This document shows positions 16,137 to 25,325 of a stretch of 60,486 nucleotides of DNA, piece after piece. The first letter of the stretch is position 1, and each line of letters begins with the position of its first letter. This DNA is from Treponema sp. (GTDB taxonomy: Bacteria; Spirochaetota; Spirochaetia; Treponematales; Treponemataceae). The translations under genes were made by a program, and so were the position numbers. A model generated the notes under the pieces. That model worked only from the letters and a program-made list of their open reading frames with translations. It made no database searches and was not told the origin of the DNA. Where the stretch lies: NCBI GenBank assembly GCA_016290335.1, contig JAEETM010000013.1, positions 1-60,486 of the forward strand, in the 5' to 3' direction.

Positions 16137-17507
16137 ATGGCACACAACGAAATACCCTACAAAATCTATTTGAACGAAAAGGAGATGCCGGAATCTTGGT
16201 ATAATGTCCGCGCAGATATGAAAAACAAACCGGCTCCGCTTTTGAATCCGGGAACGGGAAAGCCTTGCACGGCTGAAGAGCTTTCGCATGTTTTCTGTGA
16301 TGAACTTGTAAAGCAGGAGCTTAACGACACTGATGCTTACATCCCTATTCCACAGGAAATCCGGGATTTTTATAAGATGTATCGTCCTTCTCCGTTAGTT
16401 AGGGCTTACTGCCTGGAGAAAAAGCTTGGAACACCGGCAAAAATCTACTACAAGTTTGAAGGTAACAACACAAGTGGAAGCCACAAGCTTAATTCGGCAA
16501 TTGCCCAAGCTTATTACGCTAAAAAGCAGGGCTTGAAGGGTGTAACAACAGAAACCGGTGCCGGACAGTGGGGAACTGCGCTTTCCATGGCCTGCTCTTA
16601 CTTTGATTTGGATTGCCAGGTTTACATGGTAAAGTGCTCCTATGAGCAGAAGCCGTTCCGACGGGAAGTGATTCGAACTTATGGTGCAAAAATCACTCCA
16701 TCGCCTAGTAACACAACAGAAGTTGGTCGCGCAATTTTGAAGGAGTTCCCGGACACAAATGGAAGTCTTGGATGTGCAATTTCTGAGGCGGTTGAAGCTG
16801 CCACTAAACAGGAAGGCTACCGCTATGTTCTGGGAAGCGTTTTGAATCAGGTTTTGCTGCATCAGAGTGTAATCGGTCTGGAAACTATGACTGCGCTTGA
16901 TAAATACGGAATTAAGCCTGATATGATTATTGGATGTGCAGGCGGCGGTTCAAATCTTGGTGGACTTATTTCGCCGTTTATGGGACGCAAGCTCCGTGGT
17001 GAAGCTGACTATAAGTTTATTGCTGTTGAACCTGCAAGCTGTCCTAGCCTTACACGCGGTAAGTTTGCTTATGATTTCTGCGATACCGGTCATGTTTGTC
17101 CGCTTGCAAAGATGTATACACTCGGTAGTGAGTTTATGCCTTCTCCTAACCATGCGGGCGGATTGCGCTACCATGGAATGAGCGGTATTCTTTCCCAGCT
17201 TTATGATGACGGTTTGATTGAAGCCCGTGCTGTTGAACAGACTGCTGTATTCGAAGCTGCCCAGACTTTTGCCCGCATTGAAGGAATCCTTCCTGCTCCG
17301 GAAAGCAGCCACGCCATCAAGGTTGCTATTGATGAGGCTCTCAAATGCAAAGAAACTGGTGAAGAAAAAACAATCGTTTTCGGCCTCACCGGAACCGGCT
17401 ACTTCGACATGTACGCCTACAAAGCCTTCAACGACGGCACAATGACCGACTACATTCCAACCGATGCCGACCTGGAAAAAGGTTTTGCAACCCTGCCGAA
17501 AGTATGA
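16137..17507 (+). CDS. trpB2: TrpB2-type tryptophan synthase beta chain
   Basis: 456 residues from the ATG at 16137, preceded at 6 nt by AGGAGGT; an in-frame ATG at 16119 lies upstream of that site and is rejected. It is a PLP enzyme that joins indole and serine. The PLP lysine is in G-S-H-K-L-N (about residue 115), the phosphate loop is C-A-G-G-G-S-N near 265, and G-L-R-Y-H-G is near 345. The long N-terminal extension and overall length fit the TrpB2 branch rather than the ~400-residue TrpB1 that pairs with TrpA. No trpA or other trp gene is adjacent, so it may salvage indole or act on another indole-like substrate. Confidence 0.9.
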   Translation: MAHNEIPYKIYLNEKEMPESWYNVRADMKNKPAPLLNPGTGKPCTAEELSHVFCDELVKQELNDTDAYIPIPQEIRDFYKMYRPSPLVRAYCLEKKLGTPAKIYYKFEGNNTSGSHKLNSAIAQAYYAKKQGLKGVTTETGAGQWGTALSMACSYFDLDCQVYMVKCSYEQKPFRREVIRTYGAKITPSPSNTTEVGRAILKEFPDTNGSLGCAISEAVEAATKQEGYRYVLGSVLNQVLLHQSVIGLETMTALDKYGIKPDMIIGCAGGGSNLGGLISPFMGRKLRGEADYKFIAVEPASCPSLTRGKFAYDFCDTGHVCPLAKMYTLGSEFMPSPNHAGGLRYHGMSGILSQLYDDGLIEARAVEQTAVFEAAQTFARIEGILPAPESSHAIKVAIDEALKCKETGEEKTIVFGLTGTGYFDMYAYKAFNDGTMTDYIPTDADLEKGFATLPKV

Positions 17508-17550
17508 TGACTTAAATATAGTTGTTGATAATTCAATCTCAACAAAATAA

Positions 17551-17595
17551 AAAAAGCACATTTCAATGCGTTTAATGCAAAGAAATGTGCTTTTT
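17551..17595. terminator. Strong bidirectional terminator
   Basis: A perfect 14-bp stem: AAAAAGCACATTTC (17551-17564) and GAAATGTGCTTTTT (17582-17595), with A and T tracts on the two sides. It separates the convergent trpB2 and CE1 esterase genes. Confidence 0.85.
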
Positions 17596-17625
17596 GTTTT
17601 TATTTAATTTTTTTAACCTATGTTG

Positions 17626-19635
17626 TTATTCGGCATCCTGAAACAAAATAGGAATAAGGTGTTTGAATCCTCTGTACCATACAGGGAAGTCATGAGTTCC
17701 ACCTACATATTTTTCATAAGAGAAGTTCTTGCCAAGAGTCAGTTTATCCCAACCTTCTGCTAAAGCCTTCATTCCGCTTTCATATGTATCCCATGCTGCA
17801 ACAGAATCATTGTCTCCACAAATTGTGTAGAAATAATTAATATTTAATTCATCAGCATTTTCGTATTGCTCCATTGCCTTAATCATTGTTTCAGCAGATG
17901 GTGCTGTGAAAGAGAAAGCTCCAAACCAGCTGATAAGGTCAAGACAATTAGCCATACCAATGTTCATAGTCTGTGAAGCACCCATTGAAAGACCAGCAAG
18001 AGCTACATCATTTCTATCATCGGAAATTCTGTAATTTTTTCTTAAATAAGGAAGAAGCTTTTCTCTCAATTCACCGCCAAATCCATTATACCCACTGAAA
18101 TCATATCCATTTCCACCTTCTTTACCACTCTTATTTGCAACACCTGTTGCGCAAACAAGGATGAATGGTTTTACACTACCATCAGCAATTCCTCTGTCCA
18201 TAAAGCCTTTAATCTTTCCACCGAGTCCCTGATCTGTAAGTCCCCAAGTGTTTTCATTCTGTCCAAATCCATGGAGCAAAATTAATACAGGATATTCTTT
18301 ATCTTTGTTAGCTTCATCATCATATTCAGCAGGCATATAAACCCAAGCATGTTTTTCAAAATAATCAGCTTCTGTAAGATCTGCTTCTGCAACAGTATAA
18401 TCTCTTGTAGGATAATGTATAGAAACAACTTTTCCTCTCTGCTCATCAGTTAATGGGTCTGCTTCGGAATATGGAATATCTTCTTTTGCATCTGCCTTCT
18501 TGTTGAAAGTAACCTTCTTAATCTGGATCTTAAGCTGATCTCCATCTGCCAGTCCCTGTTCATAATCGTTGAATTTAATACCGAAACCTAAGATTTCATC
18601 AAAATCAGAACTTTCAAGAAGACTTGCTGATAATGTATCTGGAATTAAAACTTTCTTTGTCAATGTACCATAAGCTTTATCCAATCCAAAGTATTCAACA
18701 TCTTCAAAACCACCAAACATACCTGTTGAGTCATAAGGAAGAAGTCTCATAGCAAAGCTAGGATTTTTTGCACCAGCTTTCCATGCACCAGTAATAGGAC
18801 TGCATACTAATTCAAGATCAATTGATTCATAATTTGCAATATTAATTTCTTTTTTATCAGCTTTTACATAGAAACCAATACCACCACCAGCTCCACCAGA
18901 AGCTTTTGCAATATAAGTTACAGAACCATCAGCATTATAAGAAATATTACTTGCTGTAGTAGCATCAAATGCTAATGCTGCTGTAAATGGAACTAAATCA
19001 CCATCACCAACTTTAAGACCACATGTTCCTGCTTCTCCTACAACAAAAATGTCTGTTGGGTATTCAATAGCTGGCTCTGGTTCTGGTTCAGCTTCACCTG
19101 TTGACTTGTAAGATACTGTGTATTTGATGTTTGTAATGTCAAACTGAATATCATATTTTGAATTATTTGTTGACAAATACAATAAAGCACTACTAGAAAT
19201 AGTAATAGGTTCTTCATTTTTTCCAGAAACCTTAATATCAGATTCACCTGGCTTAACATCAAATGCAGCTATTTCTGGATAGCTTCCACCGTTATTAACC
19301 TGCCACATAAAGTGTTCTGTATTAGCTGTATTGTTCTTTGCTTTAATATCTGCTGAGAATTCAATTGTTACTGCCTTATCAGCAAATTCGCTCAGACTAT
19401 AAGTGATGAAAGCCCATGAACTGCTTGGACTGTTTGCATCAGCCTTAAAATCAGCCTGTGTAAAAGATTTTTTTACTTCTGTAGGCTTAGGCTGTGGTTT
19501 TACAGGATCTGAATGCTCTGGCTGATTGTTTGGATTATCCTCTGGAGCATTTCCATTGTTACAAGATGCTACTGAGAATGCCAATAATGAAATACCGGCA
19601 ACCAATAGGATTGCTTTTTTTAGTTTTTTTAACAT
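17626..19635 (-). CDS. CE1-type esterase lipoprotein (feruloyl/acetyl-xylan esterase-like)
   Basis: 669 residues from the ATG at 19635, which AGGAG precedes by 8 nt; an in-frame upstream start at 19683 has no site. The lipobox is V-A-S-C. After a Pro/Lys linker come two beta-rich modules (about 45-190 and 200-400) that look like carbohydrate-binding domains. An alpha/beta-hydrolase of the esterase D/CE1 type occupies about 420-669: L-L-H-G-F-G-Q oxyanion segment, nucleophile Ser in G-L-S-M-G, an Asp in C-G-D-N-D and the His in G-T-H-D-F. It would remove ferulate or acetate from hemicellulose at the cell surface, complementing the GH5 enzymes 12 kb away. Confidence 0.88.
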   Translation of the reverse strand: MLKKLKKAILLVAGISLLAFSVASCNNGNAPEDNPNNQPEHSDPVKPQPKPTEVKKSFTQADFKADANSPSSSWAFITYSLSEFADKAVTIEFSADIKAKNNTANTEHFMWQVNNGGSYPEIAAFDVKPGESDIKVSGKNEEPITISSSALLYLSTNNSKYDIQFDITNIKYTVSYKSTGEAEPEPEPAIEYPTDIFVVGEAGTCGLKVGDGDLVPFTAALAFDATTASNISYNADGSVTYIAKASGGAGGGIGFYVKADKKEINIANYESIDLELVCSPITGAWKAGAKNPSFAMRLLPYDSTGMFGGFEDVEYFGLDKAYGTLTKKVLIPDTLSASLLESSDFDEILGFGIKFNDYEQGLADGDQLKIQIKKVTFNKKADAKEDIPYSEADPLTDEQRGKVVSIHYPTRDYTVAEADLTEADYFEKHAWVYMPAEYDDEANKDKEYPVLILLHGFGQNENTWGLTDQGLGGKIKGFMDRGIADGSVKPFILVCATGVANKSGKEGGNGYDFSGYNGFGGELREKLLPYLRKNYRISDDRNDVALAGLSMGASQTMNIGMANCLDLISWFGAFSFTAPSAETMIKAMEQYENADELNINYFYTICGDNDSVAAWDTYESGMKALAEGWDKLTLGKNFSYEKYVGGTHDFPVWYRGFKHLIPILFQDAE

Positions 19636-19821
19636 TTTGTTAACTCCTTTTATTTTTTTTACAAGAAAATAACATTTTCCCATACAAAATTAAGGATAAG
19701 GGCACAAAATGATTAAACAAACACCTTTTTAATCACATTTTTTACAATTTAGTATCGAGGTATAAAGTAAATTGCCGATAGGAAAAAACGCTTAGGGGAT
19801 TTGTATTAGACAGGAAAGGTA

Positions 19822-19852
19822 TAAAAAAGGCCCCGAAGCTTGTTCGGGGCCT
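19822..19852 (-). terminator. Terminator of the transketolase gene
   Basis: AGGCCCCGAA (19828-19837) pairs perfectly with TTCGGGGCCT (19843-19852); on the minus strand the stem is followed by six T. Confidence 0.9.
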
Positions 19853-19860
19853 GATTAAGT

Positions 19861-21837
19861 TTATTTCTTCAAAAGTTTAGCAAGTTTTTCAGCTGTAAAG
19901 CCCATATACTCAGCTACTTTGTTTGCAGGACCAGATGTACCGAAGGTGTCGATGCAGAAGCAGTTTTCTTTTGAAGTGAACTGGAGCCATTCCATAGAAA
20001 TGCCGGCTTCTGTACAAACAATTCGTTTTGTGTCACCAATAATCTTGTCCTGTTTTGCCTTTGAAAGACTTTCGAACTTCTTCAAATCTGGAACAGAAAC
20101 AACACGAATTGCCTTACCTTTTACCATTGCTGCAGCCTTAAGAGCCATATTTACTTCTGAACCGCTTGCAAGAATTGTGATATCAGGAGTATCTGAACCT
20201 GTCTGAACAATGTAAGCACCGTTGTTAGCCATGTTCTTTTTCCAGTTCTTATCATCTTTCTTGTAAACAGCAAGAGCCTGACGTGTAAATGCCATACAAA
20301 CAGGATGATCCTTGCTTGCATAAGCCATATTCCAAGCCTGCATTGATTCCTCAGGGTCACCAGGACGAATTGCCTGAACACCAGGAATTGCACGCAGAGA
20401 AGTCATTGTTTCAATTGGCTGATGAGTTGGACCATCTTCTCCAACATAGATTGAATCGTGGGTGAATACATAAATTACAGGCTGTTTCATCAAAGAAACT
20501 ACACGCAAGCTTGGGCGGAGGTAATCAGCGAATACAAGGAATGTAGCACAGAATGGGCGCAATCCACCATGGAGTGAAATACCTGCACAAACAGCAGACA
20601 TTGCAAACTCACGGATACCATATTCAATTGTACGTCCTGCACGGTTCTTTGCACTGAAGGTTCCGTTATCTGTAGCCTTGAAAGCTGTTTTGTTTGGTCC
20701 CATAAGGTCTGCAGAACCACCAACAAGATTTGCATAACGTGCAGCAATTACGTTCAAAGCTTTTCCAGAAGCATCGCGTGTTGCACATGCATCGCCAACC
20801 TTGTACTGAACATCTTTAACAGTTTCATCTGTAACTGCATCGCTGTAGTAAGCATCCCAAAGCTTTCTGAGTTCAGGATTTTCTTTTGACCAGGCTTCAA
20901 ACTCAGCATTCCAGTCTGCTTCTGCCTTAGCAAATACAGCTTTCTTTTCTTCAAAATATTTGTAAGCTTCTGGTACAACATAGAAATCTTTATCTGCAGG
21001 AAGACCAAGAGCCTTTTTGGCAGCAATAATACCTTCTGCACCAAGAGGAGCACCGTGAACATCAGCTGTACCCTGTTTTGGAGCACCCTTACCAATTACA
21101 GACTTAAGCATAATCAAAGAAGGCTTATCTGCACAAGCTTTAGCATCTGCAACCAATTTAACAATGCCTTCAACATCGTACATATCGCCTTTAAGAACCT
21201 GCCAGCCATAAGCTTCGTAGCGTTTAGCAATATTATCTGTGAAGGTGATGTCTGTGCATCCATCAATAGAAATCTTGTTCTGATCGTAGAATACGATGAG
21301 TTTACCAAGCTTGAGGTTACCAGCAAGAGAACAAGCTTCTGAAGCAACACCTTCCTGGAGACAGCCTTCGCCAACCAAGGAATATGTGTAGTGGTCTACG
21401 ATTGTGCGTTTTTCTGTATTGAACTTAGCAGCAAGCATTGATTCAGCAACTGCCATACCAACAGCCATTGAAACACCCTGTCCAAGTGGACCACCAGTAC
21501 ATTCAACACCGTCAGTATCACCAAACTCTGGGTGACCAGGACACTTAGAACCAACCTGGCGGAAGTTCTTAATATCGTCCATGCTTACTTTGTATCCAGC
21601 CAAGTGGAGGATAGAATACAAAAGCATAGAACCATGACCTGCAGAAAGTACAAAACGGTCTCTGTCTACCCATTTTGAGTTTGCAGGATTATGTTTCATA
21701 ACCTCGCCATATAAAACGGCTGCCGCTTCTGCAGCACCAAGTGGCAAACCAGGATGTCCTGAATTAGCCTTCTGAATTGCATCCATTGACAAGCTGCGGA
21801 TTGAAAGTGCAACTGCCTCAACGCCTTTTTTATTCAT
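19861..21837 (-). CDS. tkt: Transketolase
   Basis: 658 residues from the second ATG (21837), because AGAGG sits 8 nt before it and only 2 nt before the first ATG (21843). It moves two-carbon units between sugar phosphates in the non-oxidative pentose phosphate pathway, using thiamine diphosphate. Visible motifs are A-N-S-G-H-P-G, G-H-G-S-M, T-G-G-P-L-G-Q-G, D-Q-N-K-I-S-I-D-G, R-E-F-A-M and the C-terminal T-H-D-S-I-Y-V-G-E-D-G-P-T-H-Q-P. The Mg-binding G-D-G of the cofactor motif reads G-E-G here (near residue 157), a conservative but unusual change; all else is intact. It is the last gene before a strong terminator. Confidence 0.95.
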   Translation of the reverse strand: MNKKGVEAVALSIRSLSMDAIQKANSGHPGLPLGAAEAAAVLYGEVMKHNPANSKWVDRDRFVLSAGHGSMLLYSILHLAGYKVSMDDIKNFRQVGSKCPGHPEFGDTDGVECTGGPLGQGVSMAVGMAVAESMLAAKFNTEKRTIVDHYTYSLVGEGCLQEGVASEACSLAGNLKLGKLIVFYDQNKISIDGCTDITFTDNIAKRYEAYGWQVLKGDMYDVEGIVKLVADAKACADKPSLIMLKSVIGKGAPKQGTADVHGAPLGAEGIIAAKKALGLPADKDFYVVPEAYKYFEEKKAVFAKAEADWNAEFEAWSKENPELRKLWDAYYSDAVTDETVKDVQYKVGDACATRDASGKALNVIAARYANLVGGSADLMGPNKTAFKATDNGTFSAKNRAGRTIEYGIREFAMSAVCAGISLHGGLRPFCATFLVFADYLRPSLRVVSLMKQPVIYVFTHDSIYVGEDGPTHQPIETMTSLRAIPGVQAIRPGDPEESMQAWNMAYASKDHPVCMAFTRQALAVYKKDDKNWKKNMANNGAYIVQTGSDTPDITILASGSEVNMALKAAAMVKGKAIRVVSVPDLKKFESLSKAKQDKIIGDTKRIVCTEAGISMEWLQFTSKENCFCIDTFGTSGPANKVAEYMGFTAEKLAKLLKK

Positions 21838-21899
21838 ACTCATAACCTCTTATGCCGAAACACGGCAATTTAATTTATTTTTTATTTTTATAATCCAAT

Positions 21900-22379
21900 T
21901 TATTTATCAAGCTCACGAACAAGACTCAAAAGCTCAACTTCGCCCATTTTAGATTCAAGTGCTTTTCTAAAGCGCAGGCTTCTGAACAAACCAGCCAGGC
22001 CGGAAAGAACCTGCAGATGTACCTGTGAGTTCTGGGTAAGAAGAATGAACATTACATATACAAGTCTTTCATCAGGGGCCTGCATATCAATAGGATTTCT
22101 AAGATAAGCTACACAAATCCTCTGGTCTTCTTCTTCCTTCATAATTGGGGAACGGGCATGTGGCAAAGCAATGCCATTACCAACAGCCGTGCTCAGGACC
22201 TTTTCTCTTGCACACAAAGCACTGCAAACCTGCTCCGCTGTCATATCTTCAGGTAATTTTATCTTTTTTGAAATATTTGCGTATATTTCTTCAGGTGTTG
22301 AACCTTCAACATCAAAGAAAATACCACCACGATGAATCAATTCTGCAATGTCAGCATTAGATGTAAAACTGAACTCCAT
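21900..22379 (-). CDS. PTS EIIA-like regulatory protein (PtsN/fructose type)
   Basis: 159 residues from the ATG at 22379, with AAGGAGAG about 8 nt upstream; a GTG at 22400 is also in frame but falls on that site. The PTS IIA type-2 fold is marked by the phosphorylatable His in G-I-A-L-P-H-A-R (about residue 74) and by V-Y-V-M-F-I-L-L-T near 110. No EIIB or EIIC is nearby, so it is more likely a regulatory EIIA-Ntr-like protein than a sugar importer. It starts after a 26-bp gap from the 488-residue protein gene and probably shares its transcript. Confidence 0.82.
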   Translation of the reverse strand: MEFSFTSNADIAELIHRGGIFFDVEGSTPEEIYANISKKIKLPEDMTAEQVCSALCAREKVLSTAVGNGIALPHARSPIMKEEEDQRICVAYLRNPIDMQAPDERLVYVMFILLTQNSQVHLQVLSGLAGLFRSLRFRKALESKMGEVELLSLVRELDK

Positions 22380-22405
22380 TTTTTTTATGCTCTCCTTCAC
22401 ATACT

Positions 22406-23872
22406 TTAATCTACTATTTTAATATTATTGTATGTATTAACCTCAAGCGAATGTCTGAGGGTTTCTCCAATATCATCAAAGGTTTCTTCCATTCCTTCCA
22501 GAGAAAGGCTTATGTCGTCAACCGGAAAATGTTCAGCTGAATAAATATCTTCCATATCTTCTATTATTCTGTAAGAATGGGAGAACAGCTGAGTAAGAAT
22601 AACCAGCTCCTGTTGAGGAAAAATCTTAAGCTTTAGACCTGAGTTTCCAATTGCACTGAGCAGGGAAACAATGTCTGAAAAGAGCGCAATAACTCTGTTC
22701 CTTACCGGCGCAATTTTGTATTCCGCAAACTGGTTATACGATTCACTAATTATAGCATTACACTTTTCTATGTTCAATAATATGAGCTTAAACTCTGCAG
22801 CAGTCATTTTAAAAGCAGGAGGAAAGATTTTGTGGCACAATTCTTCAAGCGTCTGCTCTTTTTTTAAATGCTGCGACTCATAAATACGGTTTTTAAGGTA
22901 GCAGTTCACTATTTCTGGAGTAAAGATAACAGACATTTCGGAAAAAAGCGCTTCTGAAGAATATTCTTCATTCCAGGGTCCTATATAAGGAACATTTTCG
23001 CCTGTCCGCCAGATTCTGGATTCAACACCATACGGCGAAAATCCGATTTTTTTTGTATGCTGTAAAAACTCTTCGGCACTTCCGCAATTTTCGGTACAAA
23101 GCTCACGCTGATTTTCAAGAAAAAGGAATGCAAGCTGTTCTTCTATTGATGAAGTAGGACCTGATTTCTGGAAGCTGTCTAAAAGTCCGTTTTCAAAAAC
23201 ATAATACCATTCTTCGCGTTCCATATCGGCAGCAGAAAGAGAATCGGCAGAGCCTGTATGCTGAACAGACACTCTTACCATATTATTTTCCCAGTCCATA
23301 ATGCTGCACAGGATTCTGTCGCCGTAACGGAACTTTTTCCCTTTGCCGGTTAATTTGTTTAACGGCCAGGCTGTAAGCGTTACTTCGGACGGCATGTTAT
23401 ATTTTAATGAAGCTATTGATACAGATTCATTGGCATTATCATTCAGAATATAAGGAATGATGTAGCCTTCGCCATAAAGTGCAAAAACATCCATAGCAAG
23501 ATTCATTGAAAAAGTAACCGGCTCCGGAAGAACAACATCTCCAGAAGAAACAAGAACAATTCTGTCCGGGGGAGTATCAGGATTTATAAAGGGCATGCAC
23601 CTGTGTCCAAGAATTACATACCCCTTCTGAACTTCTTCTTTAGTCGGCTTAAAGCTGAAGTAGCGCCCCGTAAAAACACCGGCTCTTGTTATGTACATAT
23701 CGTCAACAAGTGCAAAAACCATGCTTGAATTGTTCAGCAGATCCATAGCCTGTGTTTTTGTTATGCGTACACCCTTGCCGCGTAAATATTTGCATAAATC
23801 TTCAACCTTAAAAATGCCGAGTTGTGAGGAAAAATATGATTCTAATAAAGCTGAAGATTTAAAATCCATCAA
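22406..23872 (-). CDS. Conserved cytoplasmic protein of unknown function
   Basis: 488 residues without a signal peptide or membrane segment. The N-terminal 75 residues (F-K-V-E-D-L-C-K-Y-L-R-G-K-G-V-R-I-T-K-T-Q-A) resemble a winged-helix or helix-turn-helix fold. The middle is beta-rich (G-K-K-F-R-Y-G-D-R-I-L-C-S) and the C-terminus helical and acidic. I do not recognise the family. It is packed directly against the CBS-ACT gene upstream (no gap) and the EIIA gene downstream, suggesting a regulatory rather than metabolic job. Confidence 0.8.
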   Translation of the reverse strand: MMDFKSSALLESYFSSQLGIFKVEDLCKYLRGKGVRITKTQAMDLLNNSSMVFALVDDMYITRAGVFTGRYFSFKPTKEEVQKGYVILGHRCMPFINPDTPPDRIVLVSSGDVVLPEPVTFSMNLAMDVFALYGEGYIIPYILNDNANESVSIASLKYNMPSEVTLTAWPLNKLTGKGKKFRYGDRILCSIMDWENNMVRVSVQHTGSADSLSAADMEREEWYYVFENGLLDSFQKSGPTSSIEEQLAFLFLENQRELCTENCGSAEEFLQHTKKIGFSPYGVESRIWRTGENVPYIGPWNEEYSSEALFSEMSVIFTPEIVNCYLKNRIYESQHLKKEQTLEELCHKIFPPAFKMTAAEFKLILLNIEKCNAIISESYNQFAEYKIAPVRNRVIALFSDIVSLLSAIGNSGLKLKIFPQQELVILTQLFSHSYRIIEDMEDIYSAEHFPVDDISLSLEGMEETFDDIGETLRHSLEVNTYNNIKIVD

Positions 23873-24514
23873 TTAAACCATTCGAATATCTATGATATCG
23901 GAATCCATCTTTACAAGGATTTCTTTCATCTTTTCAAGAGTGATTCCGGTTACTTTTATTGTAAGACGACGTTTGCCTTCGTCCTTAGATTCACGTGTAA
24001 TCACAGAAATGATGTTTCCTTTAGCTTCTGCAATTTCTTCGAGAATCTTTGCAAGCTGACCAGGCTTATCGGTCTGCTGGAAGTTTGCTCTTACACCACC
24101 ATCGCGGGCAAACATGGAAACAAACAGGTTGAACAGGTCGCTTTCGGTAACAATTCCGATTACAATATCATCCTTTACAACAGGCAGACAACCAATTCCT
24201 TTGTCGGCCATAATTTTTGCAGCATCTTCAATGATGTCGGTTTCTTCTATTGTAATAACCTTTTTGGTCATAAACTTGCCGCAGGTAAGTTTTGCAAGCA
24301 GCGAGCTTATTTCGTACATATCGAGTGTTGTTGCCTCTGAAGGAGAAACCTTGGCAATATCATTTTTTGTGATGATTCCCACAAGCTTTTTCGAGCTGTT
24401 CAGAACCGGCAGTTTGTTGATTTTTTTAGTTGTCATAATCTGCTTTGCTTCTGTTACGGAAGTATTTTCTGTAACGCAAATCGGATCTCTTGTCATTACA
24501 TCTCTGATGATCAT
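23873..24514 (-). CDS. CBS-pair and ACT domain protein
   Basis: 213 residues from the ATG at 24514, with GGAGG 8 nt upstream; an in-frame TTG at 24529 is on the ribosome-binding site. Two CBS domains (about 3-60 and 75-130; V-M-T-R-D-P and F-M-T-K-K-V openings with G-I-I-T and G-I-V-T-E-S-D ends) bind adenine nucleotides. A C-terminal ACT domain (about 140-213, D-K-P-G-Q-L-A-K-I) typically binds amino acids. It follows livF by 4 bp, so it probably senses branched-chain amino acids or energy charge for that transporter. Confidence 0.9.
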   Translation of the reverse strand: MIIRDVMTRDPICVTENTSVTEAKQIMTTKKINKLPVLNSSKKLVGIITKNDIAKVSPSEATTLDMYEISSLLAKLTCGKFMTKKVITIEETDIIEDAAKIMADKGIGCLPVVKDDIVIGIVTESDLFNLFVSMFARDGGVRANFQQTDKPGQLAKILEEIAEAKGNIISVITRESKDEGKRRLTIKVTGITLEKMKEILVKMDSDIIDIRMV

Positions 24515-24518
24515 AACT

Positions 24519-25223
24519 TTATCCTCCAAGGTATGCTGTTTTTACCGCAGGGTCGTTGATTAAATCCTGCGCATTTCCACTTTTTGTAATTTCTCCTGTT
24601 TCAAGTATATACCCTCTATTGGCAATTGACAAAGCTTTAAATGCATTTTGTTCTACAAGGAGGATTGTCGTACCATCTTTATTGATTTTCTGTACAATAT
24701 TGAAGATTTCGTCTACAAAAATTGGAGCAAGACCCATAGAAGGCTCGTCCAGAAGAAGAAGCTCCGGTTCTGCCATAAGTGCGCGTCCCATTGCGAGCAT
24801 CTGAAGCTCACCACCACTCAAGGTTCCTGCACTCTGGCGGATTCGTTCCTTCATTCTAGGGAAATATTCAAAAACGCGTTCCATATCGCTTGCAATCTTC
24901 TTTTTGTCGTTGCGGAGATAAGCACCAAGCTCAAGGTTTTCCTTTACGGTAAGATTCTGGAAAATGCGGCGTCCTTCCGGTACCTGAATCAAATGCTTTG
25001 CAACAATCTTATCAGCAGGAAGGTTTGTAATATCTTCATCTTTAAAAAGGATTTTACCACTCTGTTTTTTAATCAGATTGGAAATTGAATGGAGTGTAGT
25101 TGTTTTTCCAGCTCCATTTGCACCAATCAGAGTGATGATTTCGCCCTTTTCAACATTAAAAGAAATATCGCGTAATGCCCTTACGGCACCATAATTTACA
25201 ACAAGATTTTCTACTTTTAACAT
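24519..25223 (-). CDS. livF: Branched-chain amino acid ABC transporter ATPase LivF
   Basis: 234 residues from the ATG at 25223; GAGG lies 5 nt upstream, and the GTG at 25229 overlaps it. Walker A is G-A-N-G-A-G-K-T-T, signature L-S-G-G-E, Walker B L-L-L-L-D-E-P, switch His region L-V-E-Q-N-A. Its short C-terminus is typical of LivF. It is separated from livG by a 99-bp gap filled by a palindromic repeat, which may alter transcript processing between the two ATPase genes. Confidence 0.94.
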   Translation of the reverse strand: MLKVENLVVNYGAVRALRDISFNVEKGEIITLIGANGAGKTTTLHSISNLIKKQSGKILFKDEDITNLPADKIVAKHLIQVPEGRRIFQNLTVKENLELGAYLRNDKKKIASDMERVFEYFPRMKERIRQSAGTLSGGELQMLAMGRALMAEPELLLLDEPSMGLAPIFVDEIFNIVQKINKDGTTILLVEQNAFKALSIANRGYILETGEITKSGNAQDLINDPAVKTAYLGG

Positions 25224-25252
25224 ACACACCTCAACTAATACTTTCAGTTACA

Positions 25253-25325
25253 CCAGTTTTGCCTGCAAAACTGGAGATGAAAGCAGATTTAGCTTAACAC
25301 ATTCGAAAAGCAGCAGCTTTCATCA
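25253..25325 (-). repeat. Composite palindromic repeat, copy A
   Basis: Read on the minus strand: GATGAAAGC and GCTTTCATC enclose about 29 nt, immediately followed by CCAGTTTTGC-ag-GCAAAACTGG. It shares its order and 16 of 18 bases of GAAAGCTNCTNCTTTTCG with copy B at 32591-32664. It starts in the stop codon of livG. Confidence 0.7.
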
